Assembly (NCBI RefSeq): GCF_002015075.1
Contig: NZ_MUXZ01000001.1
Coordinates: 1 to 64,000 of the forward strand
Source of the DNA: Canicola haemoglobinophilus
GTDB lineage: Bacteria; Pseudomonadota; Gammaproteobacteria; Enterobacterales; Pasteurellaceae
Direction: 5' to 3'
Length of the DNA: 64,000 nucleotides
Shown here in pieces: positions 44,980 through 54,528 of this stretch. Numbering within the stretch: position 1 is the stretch's first letter; every line of letters begins with the position of its first letter. Under the pieces are notes generated by a model that saw only the letters and a list, made by a program, of their open reading frames with translations, was not told the DNA's origin and searched no databases. Made by a program: the position numbers and the translations under genes.

Positions 44980-45618
44980 ATGAATCAGTCATTATTATCC
45001 CAATTTGGTACATCAGAAGAACGTGTTGAACGTGCCATTGCAGCCTTCAAGAAAGGTAATGGAGTGCTCGTTCTTGATGATGAAGATCGTGAAAATGAAG
45101 GCGATCTTATTTTCCCAGCAGAAACAATCACGCCTGAACAAATGGCAAAATTAATCCGCTATGGTAGTGGTATTGTTTGTTTGTGCATTACCGATGAACG
45201 CTGTCAACAGCTCGATTTAGCACCAATGGTGAAAGATAATACTAGTGTCAATCAAACAGCGTTTACGGTGACGATTGAAGCCGCACAAGGTGTATCTACA
45301 GGTGTGTCAGCACAAGATCGTGTAACCACTATTAGAGCGGCAATAGCTGATAATGCTAAGCCACAAGATCTTAGCCGTCCTGGTCATGTATTCCCACTAA
45401 GAGCAAAGAAAGGTGGAGTGTTAGAGCGTAGAGGGCATACAGAAGCTGCAGTTGATTTAGCTTCTTGGTCTGGATATAAGCCTGCAGGAGTTATCTGCGA
45501 AATAACAAATGATGATGGCACGATGGCAAGAACACCAGAAATTGTAGAGTTTGGTAAAAAATTTAATTATCCAGTGGTAACCATTGAAGATCTTGTTCAT
45601 TATGCTACAACAAAATAG
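44980..45618 (+). CDS. ribB: 3,4-dihydroxy-2-butanone-4-phosphate synthase
   Basis: 212 aa. RibB turns ribulose 5-phosphate into the four-carbon precursor of riboflavin plus formate. The metal- and substrate-binding blocks are VLDDEDRENEGDLIF, RPGHVFPLRAKKGGVLERRGHTEAAVDLA and CEITNDDGTMAR. It is a stand-alone enzyme without the GTP cyclohydrolase II fusion. The gene is controlled by the upstream FMN riboswitch. AAGGAA precedes the ATG. Confidence 0.97.
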   Translation: MNQSLLSQFGTSEERVERAIAAFKKGNGVLVLDDEDRENEGDLIFPAETITPEQMAKLIRYGSGIVCLCITDERCQQLDLAPMVKDNTSVNQTAFTVTIEAAQGVSTGVSAQDRVTTIRAAIADNAKPQDLSRPGHVFPLRAKKGGVLERRGHTEAAVDLASWSGYKPAGVICEITNDDGTMARTPEIVEFGKKFNYPVVTIEDLVHYATTK

Positions 45619-45748
45619 TTAATAATATATCAGCACTGCACAGTCAGTGCTGATTAACCTAACTAAAAATTTACCGCACTTTTTTATATTAAATCCCTAA
45701 TCTTCTTTGATAGAATAGTCGTCCATTTTTCTCAATAAAATCCTATTT

Positions 45749-46471
45749 ATGTACAACTCATTTTCTGCTTTATTTGAACAATTTCTCCAATCGCCGAACT
45801 TTACTATTTTGATTAAAATGTCTTTTGCCATGTTATTAGGTGGTGCAATTGGTTTGGAGCGAGAGTTAAAACATAAGCCTGTTGGAGTAAAAACTTGCGT
45901 AATTATTGCAGTAACTACTTGTATTCTTACTATTGTGTCGATTAAAGCAGCAGAACATTATGCACAAGTATCGGAAAATATCAGAACGGATCCCATGCGT
46001 TTAGCTGCACAGGTCATCAGTGGTATCGATTTTCTTGGCGCTGGGGTAATTTTACGCAAAAATAATGATGCGATTTCTGGTTTAACCACCGCAGCTATTA
46101 TCTGGGCTGCGGCAGGAATTGGTATTGCAACGGGGGCAGGTTTCTTTTTTGATGCATCAATTGCCACAATTATGATTCTAATCGCTGTTCGAGTTGGTCC
46201 TGCTTTACAGCAAATTATTCGCCGTAGCACACGTAGAACCCGTAAAACGAAAATTTATATTCAACTTAGCTCGCCAACAGTGATTAGTAGAATTACGGAC
46301 ATTTTAGTAAATAATAATTACCGAATTGATAGTTTATCCGTTAAGGATTTACAAAATGGCGAAGTGCGTTTAACTATTCGAGGGTTAATCACGGATAAAT
46401 CAAAAGTACAAAGCGTATATTTATTGTTAAAAGATGAAGAAGGTGTAGTAACTATTGATTTGGCACATTAA
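45749..46471 (+). CDS. MgtC/SapB family membrane protein
   Basis: 240 aa with the MgtC/SapB membrane domain: GGAIGLERELKHKPVGVKT, then GIDFLGAGVILRKN and GLTTAAIIWAAAGIGIATGAG. A C-terminal ACT-like soluble domain runs from about residue 165 to 240. Family members affect Mg homeostasis, ATP synthase or virulence, but the role here is not certain. The ribosome site is weak, so an internal start around residue 25 is possible. Confidence 0.85.
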   Translation: MYNSFSALFEQFLQSPNFTILIKMSFAMLLGGAIGLERELKHKPVGVKTCVIIAVTTCILTIVSIKAAEHYAQVSENIRTDPMRLAAQVISGIDFLGAGVILRKNNDAISGLTTAAIIWAAAGIGIATGAGFFFDASIATIMILIAVRVGPALQQIIRRSTRRTRKTKIYIQLSSPTVISRITDILVNNNYRIDSLSVKDLQNGEVRLTIRGLITDKSKVQSVYLLLKDEEGVVTIDLAH

Positions 46472-46475
46472 ACAA

Positions 46476-46512
46476 TAAAAAAGCTAAATGGTTAATTTCA
46501 TCTAGCTTTTTA
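46476..46512. terminator. Bidirectional terminator between the MgtC-family gene and proS
   Basis: AAAAAGCTA pairs with TAGCTTTTT around an 18-nt partly paired loop. Confidence 0.65.
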
Positions 46513-46527
46513 AATGTTCTGAATAGA

Positions 46528-48243
46528 TTATGCTTTTACTTGTTGTGCAAGAAACTCTAATAATTGTTCTTTAGCAATCATTTGTTTTTCACCTGTGCGA
46601 CGATTTTTATATTCAATTTCGCCTTTTTCCAAGTTTTTCTCGCCAATCACAAGCATGTGAGGCACTCCAATTAATTCCATATCAGCAAACATCACTCCTG
46701 GGCGTTCTTTGCGATCATCAAAGATAACATCCACACCTTTTGCCAATAAAGTGCGGTATAAATCTTCAGAGAATTGTTGCACTGTTTCAGATTTATGCAT
46801 ATTCATTGGTACGATAGCGACAGTAAAAGGTGCAATTGCATCTGAAGGCCAAATAATACCACGTTCATCATGATGTTGTTCGATAGCCGCAGCAACAACA
46901 CGGCTCACACCGATACCATAGCAACCCATAATCATCGTTTGTGGACGACCATCTTCACCTTGTACTGTTGCTTTCATTGCTTCTGAATATTTTGTACCTA
47001 ATTGGAAAATATGCCCAACTTCGATGCCTCGTTTAATTTGTAACGTACCTTGACCATCTGGACTTGGATCGCCTTCCACTACATTACGCAAATCAGCCAC
47101 TTTAGGCAGTGCAACATCACGCTCCCAGTTAACATTAAAGTAATGTTTACCATCAATATTCGCTCCCGTACTAAAATCATTCATCAATGCCACTGAGCGA
47201 TCAATAATGGCAGGAATTGGTAAATTTACTGGTCCTAAAGATCCTACTCCTGCGCCAATTTTTGCTTTAATTTCATCTTCATTAGCAAATTCTAGCGGTT
47301 CTGCAACTTCAGCTAATTTCTGTGCTTTTACTTCATTTAGCTCATGGTCACCACGAATAATCAAGGCAATAAGAGGTTGTTCCTCAGTTGCACCTTTGAC
47401 AATCAATGTTTTAACTGTTTTTTCCACTGGCAAATTAAATTGCTCGACTAACTCATTGATTGTTTTCGCATTTGGTGTATCAACTAATTCCATTGTCGCG
47501 GTTGCTGCTTGGCGCTCGCCAGTAGCAATTGCTTCGGCTAATTCAATATTCGCAGCGTAGTCAGACTGAGTTGAAAATACAATATCGTCTTCGCCACTTT
47601 GTGCTAACACTTGAAACTCATGAGATGCACTACCGCCGATAGATCCTGTATCCGCTTGAACTGCACGGAAATCTAATCCTAAACGAGTAAAAATATTACT
47701 GTAAGTTTGATACATGACATCATAAGTATCTTGTAAACATTCTTTGCTAGTGTGGAAAGAATAAGCATCTTTCATTAAAAACTCACGTCCACGCATTACG
47801 CCAAAACGAGGGCGCACTTCATCACGGAATTTCGTTTGGATTTGATATAAATTTAATGGTAACTGTTTATAAGAACTGACCTCACGGCGTACTAAGTCAG
47901 TGATAACTTCTTCATGGGTTGGTCCTAATACAAAATCACGATTTCCACGATCTACGAAACGTAGTAACTCAGGTCCGTATTGCTCCCAACGTTGAGATTC
48001 TTGCCAGAGTTCAGCTGGTTGAACAACGGGCATTTCAACCTCAATTGCACCGCTCTTATTCATTTCTTCACGAACAATATTTTCAACTTTCTTTAACACT
48101 CGTAAACCTGTAGGCAACCAGTTATATAGGCCTGATGCCAAAGGGCGCACAATGCCTGCTCGCAACATCAATTGATGACTGACTACTTGAGCATCATTTG
48201 GGGTTTCTTTGAGTGTTGATAATAAATATTTACTTGTACGCAT
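46528..48243 (-). CDS. proS: Prolyl-tRNA synthetase
   Basis: 571 aa, a bacterial-type class II synthetase. Motif 2 lies around FRDEVRPRFGVMRGREFLMKDAYSF. The inserted editing domain (about residues 225-400) is present, so mischarged Ala-tRNAPro can be hydrolysed. Motif 3 (GCYGIGVSRVVAAAIEQ) and the anticodon-binding C-terminal domain follow. One uptake core lies in the gene at about 46749. Confidence 0.97.
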   Translation of the reverse strand: MRTSKYLLSTLKETPNDAQVVSHQLMLRAGIVRPLASGLYNWLPTGLRVLKKVENIVREEMNKSGAIEVEMPVVQPAELWQESQRWEQYGPELLRFVDRGNRDFVLGPTHEEVITDLVRREVSSYKQLPLNLYQIQTKFRDEVRPRFGVMRGREFLMKDAYSFHTSKECLQDTYDVMYQTYSNIFTRLGLDFRAVQADTGSIGGSASHEFQVLAQSGEDDIVFSTQSDYAANIELAEAIATGERQAATATMELVDTPNAKTINELVEQFNLPVEKTVKTLIVKGATEEQPLIALIIRGDHELNEVKAQKLAEVAEPLEFANEDEIKAKIGAGVGSLGPVNLPIPAIIDRSVALMNDFSTGANIDGKHYFNVNWERDVALPKVADLRNVVEGDPSPDGQGTLQIKRGIEVGHIFQLGTKYSEAMKATVQGEDGRPQTMIMGCYGIGVSRVVAAAIEQHHDERGIIWPSDAIAPFTVAIVPMNMHKSETVQQFSEDLYRTLLAKGVDVIFDDRKERPGVMFADMELIGVPHMLVIGEKNLEKGEIEYKNRRTGEKQMIAKEQLLEFLAQQVKA

Positions 48244-48343
48244 TTTTATTCCTATATTTCATAATTTTGAATGAAAAAATTGGCGATAGTGTATCACTGA
48301 GTACTGTTAGAACAAAGTAAAAGGGGCAAGAAAGCAAGATTTT

Positions 48344-48808
48344 TTAGTCAAGAAAATAATCATCATCTCCGCAACCAATATAATTTGTAAATTCATCATG
48401 ACTAAAACCATGTGAAAGCATGTAGCGCCAGATTTTTTGTTTTGTTTTTAAGTCTTGTTTTTCCCGATATTGTGGAAATTTTTTGCGTAAAACCTGTAAT
48501 GCGATTTCGCTCCAATCAATTTCGCTTTCCTGTTCAACTTCATAAATAAGTTCTGCTTGAATGCCTTTTAATTGCTGTAACTCTTGTTTAATGCGAATCA
48601 GACCATAGCCACGCTGTGCACGATGATAGAAATAGTTTTCAGCAAAACGTTTATCATTTTGCCAATTTTTTTGTTGGCAATGGGCAAGCGTTTGTTCAAT
48701 TTCTTGCTCTGTAAAATTTTTTTCCTGCATTTTGCAACGAAGTTCAAATTCGCTATATTCACGCCGTGCGAGTAAACTCATTACATAGCCTAATGCAAGT
48801 GAGGACAT
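48344..48808 (-). CDS. recX: RecX, RecA modulator
   Basis: 154 aa, mostly helical tandem repeats typical of RecX (LLARREYSEFELRCKMQEKNFTEQEIEQTL...). RecX caps RecA filaments and limits recombination. It is downstream of recA in the same orientation, with a paired-uptake-signal hairpin between them that should reduce read-through and keep RecX scarce. AAGGAAAA precedes the ATG. Confidence 0.92.
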   Translation of the reverse strand: MSSLALGYVMSLLARREYSEFELRCKMQEKNFTEQEIEQTLAHCQQKNWQNDKRFAENYFYHRAQRGYGLIRIKQELQQLKGIQAELIYEVEQESEIDWSEIALQVLRKKFPQYREKQDLKTKQKIWRYMLSHGFSHDEFTNYIGCGDDDYFLD

Positions 48809-48859
48809 ATATTTTTCCTTAATAGCTAGAAATGTCGATAAAGAAAATTGAGATAAAGA

Positions 48860-48888
48860 AAAGTGCGGTAGTTTTTACCGCACTTTCG
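48860..48888. terminator. Paired uptake-signal hairpin between recA and recX
   Basis: AAAGTGCGGTA (48861-48871) and TACCGCACTTT (48877-48887) form a perfect 11-bp stem. It is made of two uptake cores and probably acts as a partial terminator on recA transcription. Confidence 0.8.
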
Positions 48889-48916
48889 ATGATGAGAGTT
48901 AAACTCTCGGTACTAA

Positions 48917-49984
48917 TTAAAAGTCGCTTTCAGTTTCGGAAATATCTTGATCTGCTTCTGACTCAATGTCTGCTAATAAGGCTTTTTCTGGGTTAGCTAA
49001 TAATTCTGCACGCAATTTTTGTTCTAAAATAGCAGCTTGTTCAGGATGTTCAGTTAGCCATTTCATTGCATTTGCTTTACCTTGCCCGATTTTTTCTCCT
49101 TCATAAGAGAACCAAGAACCAGATTTATTTACTAATTTGTGTTTCACACCAAGTTCAATAAGCTCGCCATTTCTGGAAATGCCTTCGCCATATAAAATTT
49201 GGAAGTCAACTTGGCGGAATGGCGGTGCAACTTTGTTTTTAACCACTTTCACTCGAGTTTCATTACCAATCACTTCGTCGCCACTTTTCACGCTACCAAC
49301 ACGACGAATATCAAGACGAACAGATGCGTAGAATTTTAGTGCATTACCTCCCGTGGTTGTTTCTGGGTTACCAAATAATACACCTATTTTCATCCGAATT
49401 TGATTGATAAATACTACTAAACAATTTGAGTTTTTAATTTGACCTGTTAATTTACGCAAGGCTTGTGACATTAATCTTGCTTGTAAGCCCACATGGGGAT
49501 CTCCCATTTCCCCTTCAATTTCTGCTTTTGGCGTTAAAGCAGCAACAGAGTCAACGATAACCACATCAACAGCGCCAGAACGAACTAAAGCATCACAAAT
49601 TTCTAAGGCTTGTTCTCCATTATCTGGTTGAGAAATTAATAATTCTTTAACATCCACGCCTAACTTGGCGGCATAAATTGGATCTAAGGCATGTTCTGCA
49701 TCAATAAAAGCACAGACTTTGCCTGCTTTTTGTGCTTGAGCAATAACAGATAAAGTTAATGTTGTTTTACCAGAAGATTCAGGTCCGAAAATTTCAACGA
49801 TACGTCCCATAGGTAAACCGCCAATTCCCAACGCCACATCTAGACTAAGGGAACCTGTGGAAATGGATTCAATATCTAATTTTTGGGTTTCCCCTAATTT
49901 CATAATTGCACCTTTACCAAATTGCTTTTCAATTTGTCCAAGTGCGGCTTCAAGTGCTTTTGCTTTTTCTTCTGGGGTTGCCAT
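48917..49984 (-). CDS. recA: RecA recombinase
   Basis: 355 aa from the ATG at 49984 (MATPEEKAKAL), as in related RecA; an in-frame ATG 12 bp earlier is less likely. The P-loop GPESSGKTT, the L1/L2 DNA-binding region (LMSQALRKLTG, GNPETTTGGNALKFYA) and the acidic tail EADQDISETESDF are present. It drives homologous recombination, natural transformation and LexA cleavage. A LexA box lies 50-65 bp upstream. Confidence 0.98.
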   Translation of the reverse strand: MATPEEKAKALEAALGQIEKQFGKGAIMKLGETQKLDIESISTGSLSLDVALGIGGLPMGRIVEIFGPESSGKTTLTLSVIAQAQKAGKVCAFIDAEHALDPIYAAKLGVDVKELLISQPDNGEQALEICDALVRSGAVDVVIVDSVAALTPKAEIEGEMGDPHVGLQARLMSQALRKLTGQIKNSNCLVVFINQIRMKIGVLFGNPETTTGGNALKFYASVRLDIRRVGSVKSGDEVIGNETRVKVVKNKVAPPFRQVDFQILYGEGISRNGELIELGVKHKLVNKSGSWFSYEGEKIGQGKANAMKWLTEHPEQAAILEQKLRAELLANPEKALLADIESEADQDISETESDF

Positions 49985-50032
49985 TTTATACCTCAAATAA
50001 ATTATTTATCAGAATTTATATACAATATTATA

Positions 50033-50048
50033 CTGTATTCACATACAG
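50033..50048 (-). promoter_or_regulatory. LexA (SOS) box upstream of recA
   Basis: CTGTATTCACATACAG fits CTG-N10-CAG and the extended CTGT(AT-rich)ACAG consensus. It lies 49 bp upstream of the recA start, so recA is SOS-inducible. Confidence 0.9.
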
Positions 50049-50107
50049 TGCAATTTAAAATTTGATCTTTTTAGAAATTTTGCGATCCAATGCATAAAAA
50101 CAGAAAA

Positions 50108-52027
50108 TTATTCCATATTATTGATTAAATTTTCTAGTTCCTCTTGCAATGTGAACCATGACATTTCCACTTCTTCTAAGTCTTTTTTAAGCTGCACTTG
50201 TTCATTTAAAAGTGCGGTCAGTTTTGCCTTATTTTCTGCTTGATAAAGTGCGGTGTCAGAAAGTTGCATTTCAATATCTTGTAACTGTTGCTGATAGTTT
50301 TCCATTTTGCTTTCAAAGTTAGCAATTTTTTTGCGCAATGGTGCACTTTGCTGGCGTAGCTCCGCTTCTCTACGTTTTTGCTCTTTACGATGATTACTGC
50401 TGTTTTCGTTGTTATTGGTGCTTTTTTCACTATTCTTTGCTGTGCTATTAATTTCATTTAACCACTTTTGATAATCTTCCAAATCGCCTTTAAACTCTTC
50501 CACTTGTTTATCATGTACCAAATAAAATTCTTCCACGGTATTGCGCAATAAATGGCGATCATGAGAAACCACTACCAACGAACCTTGATAATCCACTAAT
50601 GCCTCGGTTAAGGCTTGGCGCATATCTAAATCTAAATGGTTAGTCGGTTCATCTAACAACAATAAATTTGGGCGTTGCCAAACAATAATGGCGAGCACTA
50701 AACGTGCTTTCTCACCTCCAGAAAAAGAAGATACAGCTTGATTGACTTTATCGCCATGGAAAGCAAAGCTCCCCAAATAATCACGCAATTGTTGTTCCGT
50801 CTGCTGTGGGGCAATTTTTTGCATATGCCATAAGGCGCTTTCTTCTGCTCGCAACGTATCTAATTGATGTTGAGCAAAATAGCCTAATTGCACGCCTTTG
50901 GCTAATTGAATATTGCCTGAAAGTGCGGTCAATTCTCCCGCTAATAATTTAATTAAGGTAGATTTTCCCGCACCATTTTTCCCAAGCAAGCCGATACGAG
51001 AGCCCGGTACTAAATTGAGCTTAATTTTTTGCAAAATTTCCACCGCACTTTCACCCTCGCCATAGCCAGCGCTCGCTTTTTCAATAGATACTAAAGGATT
51101 AGGCAAGGCTAAAGGCTCACGAAATTCAAAAGTAAAAGGATTGTCCACATAAGCTGGTGCAATAAGTTCCATGCGCTCTAATGCCTTCACTCGACTTTGC
51201 GCTTGTTTTGCTTTGCTGGCTTTAGCTTTAAAACGATCAATATATTTTTGTAGATGACTGATTTTTTGTTGCTGTTGGCGATAAAGTGCGGTTTGTTGTG
51301 CTAATTTTGTGGCACGTTGCACCTCAAAAGAAGAATAGTCACCGCTATATTCATGCAATTTCTGTTGTTCAATGTGGATAATCTTATTCACAATAGGATC
51401 AAGAAAATCACGGTCATGAGAAATTAAAATCAAGGTGCCTTGATATTGCACTAACCAGAGTTCTAACCAAATTACCGCATCTAAATCCAAATGGTTGGTT
51501 GGCTCATCTAATAACAGCAAATCGGAACGGCAAAGTAACGCTTGGGCAAGATTAAGGCGCATACGCCAACCACCAGAGAAAGATTTTACTGCTTTGCTTA
51601 AATCTTCTTGGTTAAAACCTAAACCATGTAAAAGAGAAGCCGCTCTTGCTTGAATTGTCCAAGCGTCAATAGTATCTAATTGAGCATGAATACGTGCAAT
51701 ATCATTGCCATTATTATTTTCGTTAGCCTCTTTTAAGGCTTGCTGTAATTGACAATATTCACGATCGCCCTCGATAACATAATCCAAAGCGCTGATTTCT
51801 AAAGCGGGAGTTTCTTGATTTACCCAAGCCATTGCCCAATTATTTGGAAAGCTAACTTCTCCCCCCTCCGCACTCATTTCTTTTTTGAGCAAGGCAAATA
51901 AAGAAGATTTACCACAGCCGTTTTTCCCCACTAAGCCGACTTTTTGACCGGGATTAATGCTTGCGCTGGCGTTTTCTAAGAGCAAAGTTTGCCCACGTTT
52001 TAAGGTTAAATTTGTAAAAAGGATCAT
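50108..52027 (-). CDS. ABC-F family ATPase (YheS type)
   Basis: 639 aa with two ABC domains and no membrane segments. NBD1 has Walker A GKNGCGKSS, signature SFSGGWRMRL and LLLLDEPTNHLDLD. The linker (about residues 245-300) is the ribosome-reaching P-site tRNA interaction motif. NBD2 has GKNGAGKST, SFSGGEKARL and another DEPTNHLDLD. A Lys/Gln-rich coiled-coil C-terminus follows. Such proteins resolve translational stalls. At least five uptake cores lie within this gene (about 50209-51281), an unusual density. Confidence 0.92.
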   Translation of the reverse strand: MILFTNLTLKRGQTLLLENASASINPGQKVGLVGKNGCGKSSLFALLKKEMSAEGGEVSFPNNWAMAWVNQETPALEISALDYVIEGDREYCQLQQALKEANENNNGNDIARIHAQLDTIDAWTIQARAASLLHGLGFNQEDLSKAVKSFSGGWRMRLNLAQALLCRSDLLLLDEPTNHLDLDAVIWLELWLVQYQGTLILISHDRDFLDPIVNKIIHIEQQKLHEYSGDYSSFEVQRATKLAQQTALYRQQQQKISHLQKYIDRFKAKASKAKQAQSRVKALERMELIAPAYVDNPFTFEFREPLALPNPLVSIEKASAGYGEGESAVEILQKIKLNLVPGSRIGLLGKNGAGKSTLIKLLAGELTALSGNIQLAKGVQLGYFAQHQLDTLRAEESALWHMQKIAPQQTEQQLRDYLGSFAFHGDKVNQAVSSFSGGEKARLVLAIIVWQRPNLLLLDEPTNHLDLDMRQALTEALVDYQGSLVVVSHDRHLLRNTVEEFYLVHDKQVEEFKGDLEDYQKWLNEINSTAKNSEKSTNNNENSSNHRKEQKRREAELRQQSAPLRKKIANFESKMENYQQQLQDIEMQLSDTALYQAENKAKLTALLNEQVQLKKDLEEVEMSWFTLQEELENLINNME

Positions 52028-52277
52028 TTGATTTTGAATATTATTAATGAGGTTAGATGTTATCTCAGCAAAAGTATGGGCTATTTTACTGAATTAGAGA
52101 AAAAAATCATTGCACTTTTTCAGATCTTAACGTTTGAGTATGAGTTAGTGATAAATCGTATTAAGGGGTTACTGCTTTTCGGTTAGAAAAAAGTAATTCT
52201 TTATAGCTTTTGAGAAAGTATCAATAACGGGGCTAACAACATTTTTGGAATGCTCTAAAAAAGCAGAAAATCATAAA

Positions 52278-52502
52278 ATGTCAGGTAATTCTTTCTTAAA
52301 AATCAAGAATAAAGCTAGGTACTTAAGAGATATAAAAAGCCAGTGCATTACTGATGATGAGTACGAGAGGCTAGTAAGTGAGCTTTTAGAGCAGAAAGAT
52401 GAATTAAATTCAATTAGCTTGGCTATTCCTGATTTTGCATATAAGAAAGCAAAAGCTGAGATTGAGGAAGGGTTCGCAGATTATAGTATTGATAAGAAAT
52501 AA
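52278..52502 (+). CDS. Small protein paired with the nucleotidyltransferase
   Basis: About 74 aa from the ATG at 52278; an in-frame TTG at 52245 would add 11 residues, and neither has a convincing ribosome site. It is a charged, helical protein with no membrane segment and no family I can name (ITDDEYERLVSELLEQKDELNSISLAI reads as a coiled coil). It stops 9 bp before the nucleotidyltransferase start, so the pair forms a two-gene unit. It could be a regulator, antitoxin or adaptor; the context is a damaged CRISPR locus. Upstream, 52028-52277 shows no other gene. Confidence 0.6.
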   Translation: MSGNSFLKIKNKARYLRDIKSQCITDDEYERLVSELLEQKDELNSISLAIPDFAYKKAKAEIEEGFADYSIDKK

Positions 52503-52511
52503 GGATTCAAA

Positions 52512-53306
52512 ATGACAGTAAGTTCATATTTAAATAATTTAGCTGACAATCTGATGATTAGAGATAATGAGAAAGACTCTATTAGAAAATCTTTTGATGT
52601 ATTAGTGTATCGTTTAAATAACTATTTTGGGGAGGATATTGGCTTTGTAAGAACATTTGGTTCATCTCACAGAGAAACTATATTACCAAGAGAGTATGAT
52701 CCAAATTCTGATGTTGATGTATTGGTTAAATTTACGAATAGATTATATAAGCCTCAGACATATCTAAATAAACTAAGAGAATTTGCTGAGTATTGGTATT
52801 CACGTTCAGAAATTTATCAATCAAATCCTACTATTGTTTTAGAGTTAAATCATATCAAGTTTGAATTAGTTCCGTGTCTTGATGCTTCATGGTATGAAAA
52901 TGGTAATTATAAAATACCATCCAAGGCCAGTGATTATCAAGAGTGGTTATTAACATCTCCATTTGATTTTCATGATGAGCTTATAAAAATAAACAAAAAA
53001 TTTGACTATAAAATCAAGCCTTTGATTAGGGTTATAAAAAGATGGAATACCAATACTAGATATTCAAAAATTTATGATTCTTTTAAGTCAGAAGAAAAAA
53101 TTGTAAATTATGGCTTTTCTTATGTGAATAATAGCCTAAAAGATTATTTTTTTGATTTTGTCATAAATATGAATATTTCTGATTTGATCTATAAATATCA
53201 ACGAGAAGAGGTTAAAAAACTTGTTGCTAAAATAAAAGAAATACAGCGTTATGAAAAAGAATATCCTAATTGGGCTGAGAGTGAATTAAGAAAGTTTTTT
53301 GATTAG
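52512..53306 (+). CDS. SMODS/CD-NTase-like nucleotidyltransferase
   Basis: 264 aa with the DNA-polymerase-beta-like fold of the SMODS (cGAS/DncV-like) group. FGSSHRETILP (residues 49-59) carries the GS motif, and NSDVDVLVKF gives metal-binding Asp67 and Asp69. IKFELVP gives the third acidic residue, Glu118, and a helical C-terminus follows (about 160-264). The Gly of the usual GSxxxGT motif is Glu here. Such enzymes make cyclic oligonucleotide signals in CBASS anti-phage systems. No recognisable effector (phospholipase, nuclease or membrane protein) is adjacent. AAGGATT precedes the ATG. It is AT-rich, suggesting acquisition. Confidence 0.78.
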   Translation: MTVSSYLNNLADNLMIRDNEKDSIRKSFDVLVYRLNNYFGEDIGFVRTFGSSHRETILPREYDPNSDVDVLVKFTNRLYKPQTYLNKLREFAEYWYSRSEIYQSNPTIVLELNHIKFELVPCLDASWYENGNYKIPSKASDYQEWLLTSPFDFHDELIKINKKFDYKIKPLIRVIKRWNTNTRYSKIYDSFKSEEKIVNYGFSYVNNSLKDYFFDFVINMNISDLIYKYQREEVKKLVAKIKEIQRYEKEYPNWAESELRKFFD

Positions 53307-53388
53307 TGTTTGCTAATAGTTTTCAGGGTAGTCTGAATAACTAATTATTTCACCCAAAAGTGCGATCAAATTTTTAGGAATTTTAACC

Positions 53389-54402
53389 ATGCGCAAACTC
53401 CAAAACACTCTCTACATTACCACCCAAGGTACTTACTTACACAAAGAACGTGAAACCTTGGTGGTGGAACAGGATCGTAAAAAGGTCGCTCAGCTGCCCA
53501 TTCATTCGATTGGGCATATTTTCTGTTTTGGCAATGTGCTAGTGTCGCCATTTTTGATGGGATTTTGTGGCGAAAATAACGTCAATTTGACATTTTTTAC
53601 TGAAAATGGACGTTATTTAGGGCGCTTGCAAGGGCGACAAAGTGGGAATGTCTTGCTACGTCGTGCCCAATATAAAATGTCTGAGTTAAATCCCATTCCT
53701 GTAGCTCGCAATATTATCGCAGCCAAAATTCAAGCCTCTAAACGTGTATTGCAACGCCAAATTCGTAATCATGGCGAAAATACGGAGCTGGAAAAAGCAA
53801 TTAATGCGTTAAATTACAGTTTGCAACAGTTGAAAACGGCAGATAATTTAGAGCTTATTAGAGGAATTGAAGGCGATGCTGCCTCACGTTATTTTGCGGT
53901 ATTTTCCCATTTGATTAAACAAAATAGCGGTTTTCATTTTGATGGACGCAATCGTCGTCCACCGCATGATGGGGTGAATGCCTTGCTATCTTTCCTTTAT
54001 AGCATTGTCGGAAAAGATATTAGTGGGGCGTTGCAAGGTGTCGGTCTAGATCCGCAAATTGGCTTTTTGCATGCCGATCGTCCAGGGCGAGATAGCTTAG
54101 CACAAGATATTTTGGAAGAGTTTCGAGCTTGGTGGGTGGATAGAATGGTGTTGTCACTAATCAATCGCGGGCAAATTAAACCTGATGATTTTGTCACAGA
54201 AGCAAGCGGTGCAGTGACTCTCAAGCCTGATGCTCGCAAATTGTTATTCCAAACCTTACAAGCGAAAAAACAAGAAAAAATTAAGCATCCTTTTCTTGAT
54301 GAAGAGGTTGAAATCGGCTTGTTACCTTATATTCAAGCCATGTTGCTCGCTCGCCATTTGCGGGGAGATTTAGCTGAATATCCACCATTCTTAATGCGTT
54401 AA
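53389..54402 (+). CDS. cas1: CRISPR-associated Cas1, type I-C
   Basis: 337 aa, integrase of spacer acquisition. It matches type I-C Cas1: LQNTLYITTQGTYLHKERETLVV at the start, RGIEGDAASRYF (Glu161), GFLHADRPGRDSLAQDILEEFR (His228, with Asp240 or Glu243 as the last ligand), and AMLLARHLRGDLAEYPPFLMR at the end. The frame is intact. The usual upstream cas3, cas5, cas8c, cas7 and cas4 genes are absent, and a nucleotidyltransferase gene stands in their place. cas2 begins 55 bp downstream but is cut off. Confidence 0.95.
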   Translation: MRKLQNTLYITTQGTYLHKERETLVVEQDRKKVAQLPIHSIGHIFCFGNVLVSPFLMGFCGENNVNLTFFTENGRYLGRLQGRQSGNVLLRRAQYKMSELNPIPVARNIIAAKIQASKRVLQRQIRNHGENTELEKAINALNYSLQQLKTADNLELIRGIEGDAASRYFAVFSHLIKQNSGFHFDGRNRRPPHDGVNALLSFLYSIVGKDISGALQGVGLDPQIGFLHADRPGRDSLAQDILEEFRAWWVDRMVLSLINRGQIKPDDFVTEASGAVTLKPDARKLLFQTLQAKKQEKIKHPFLDEEVEIGLLPYIQAMLLARHLRGDLAEYPPFLMR

Positions 54403-54456
54403 AATTTGCAAAAAATTGCTAAAATCCGACCGCTCTTTATTGTAAGGAACGAGATT

Positions 54457-54489
54457 ATGCTGATGTTAATTACTTATGATATTTCCTTT
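54457..54489 (+). pseudogene. cas2: cas2 remnant, first 11 codons only
   Basis: After GTAAGGAACGAG the ATG opens MLMLITYDISF, the exact form of a type I-C Cas2 N-terminus. The frame then runs into non-Cas2 sequence that looks like array leader and reaches the first repeat 40 bp later. The remaining 85 or so codons are missing. The deletion removes Cas2 and so the Cas1-Cas2 acquisition complex. Confidence 0.82.
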
Positions 54490-54528
54490 GATGGTTCGAT
54501 AAGCTCGGGTTCTCCCTCGCTTTCCTGT

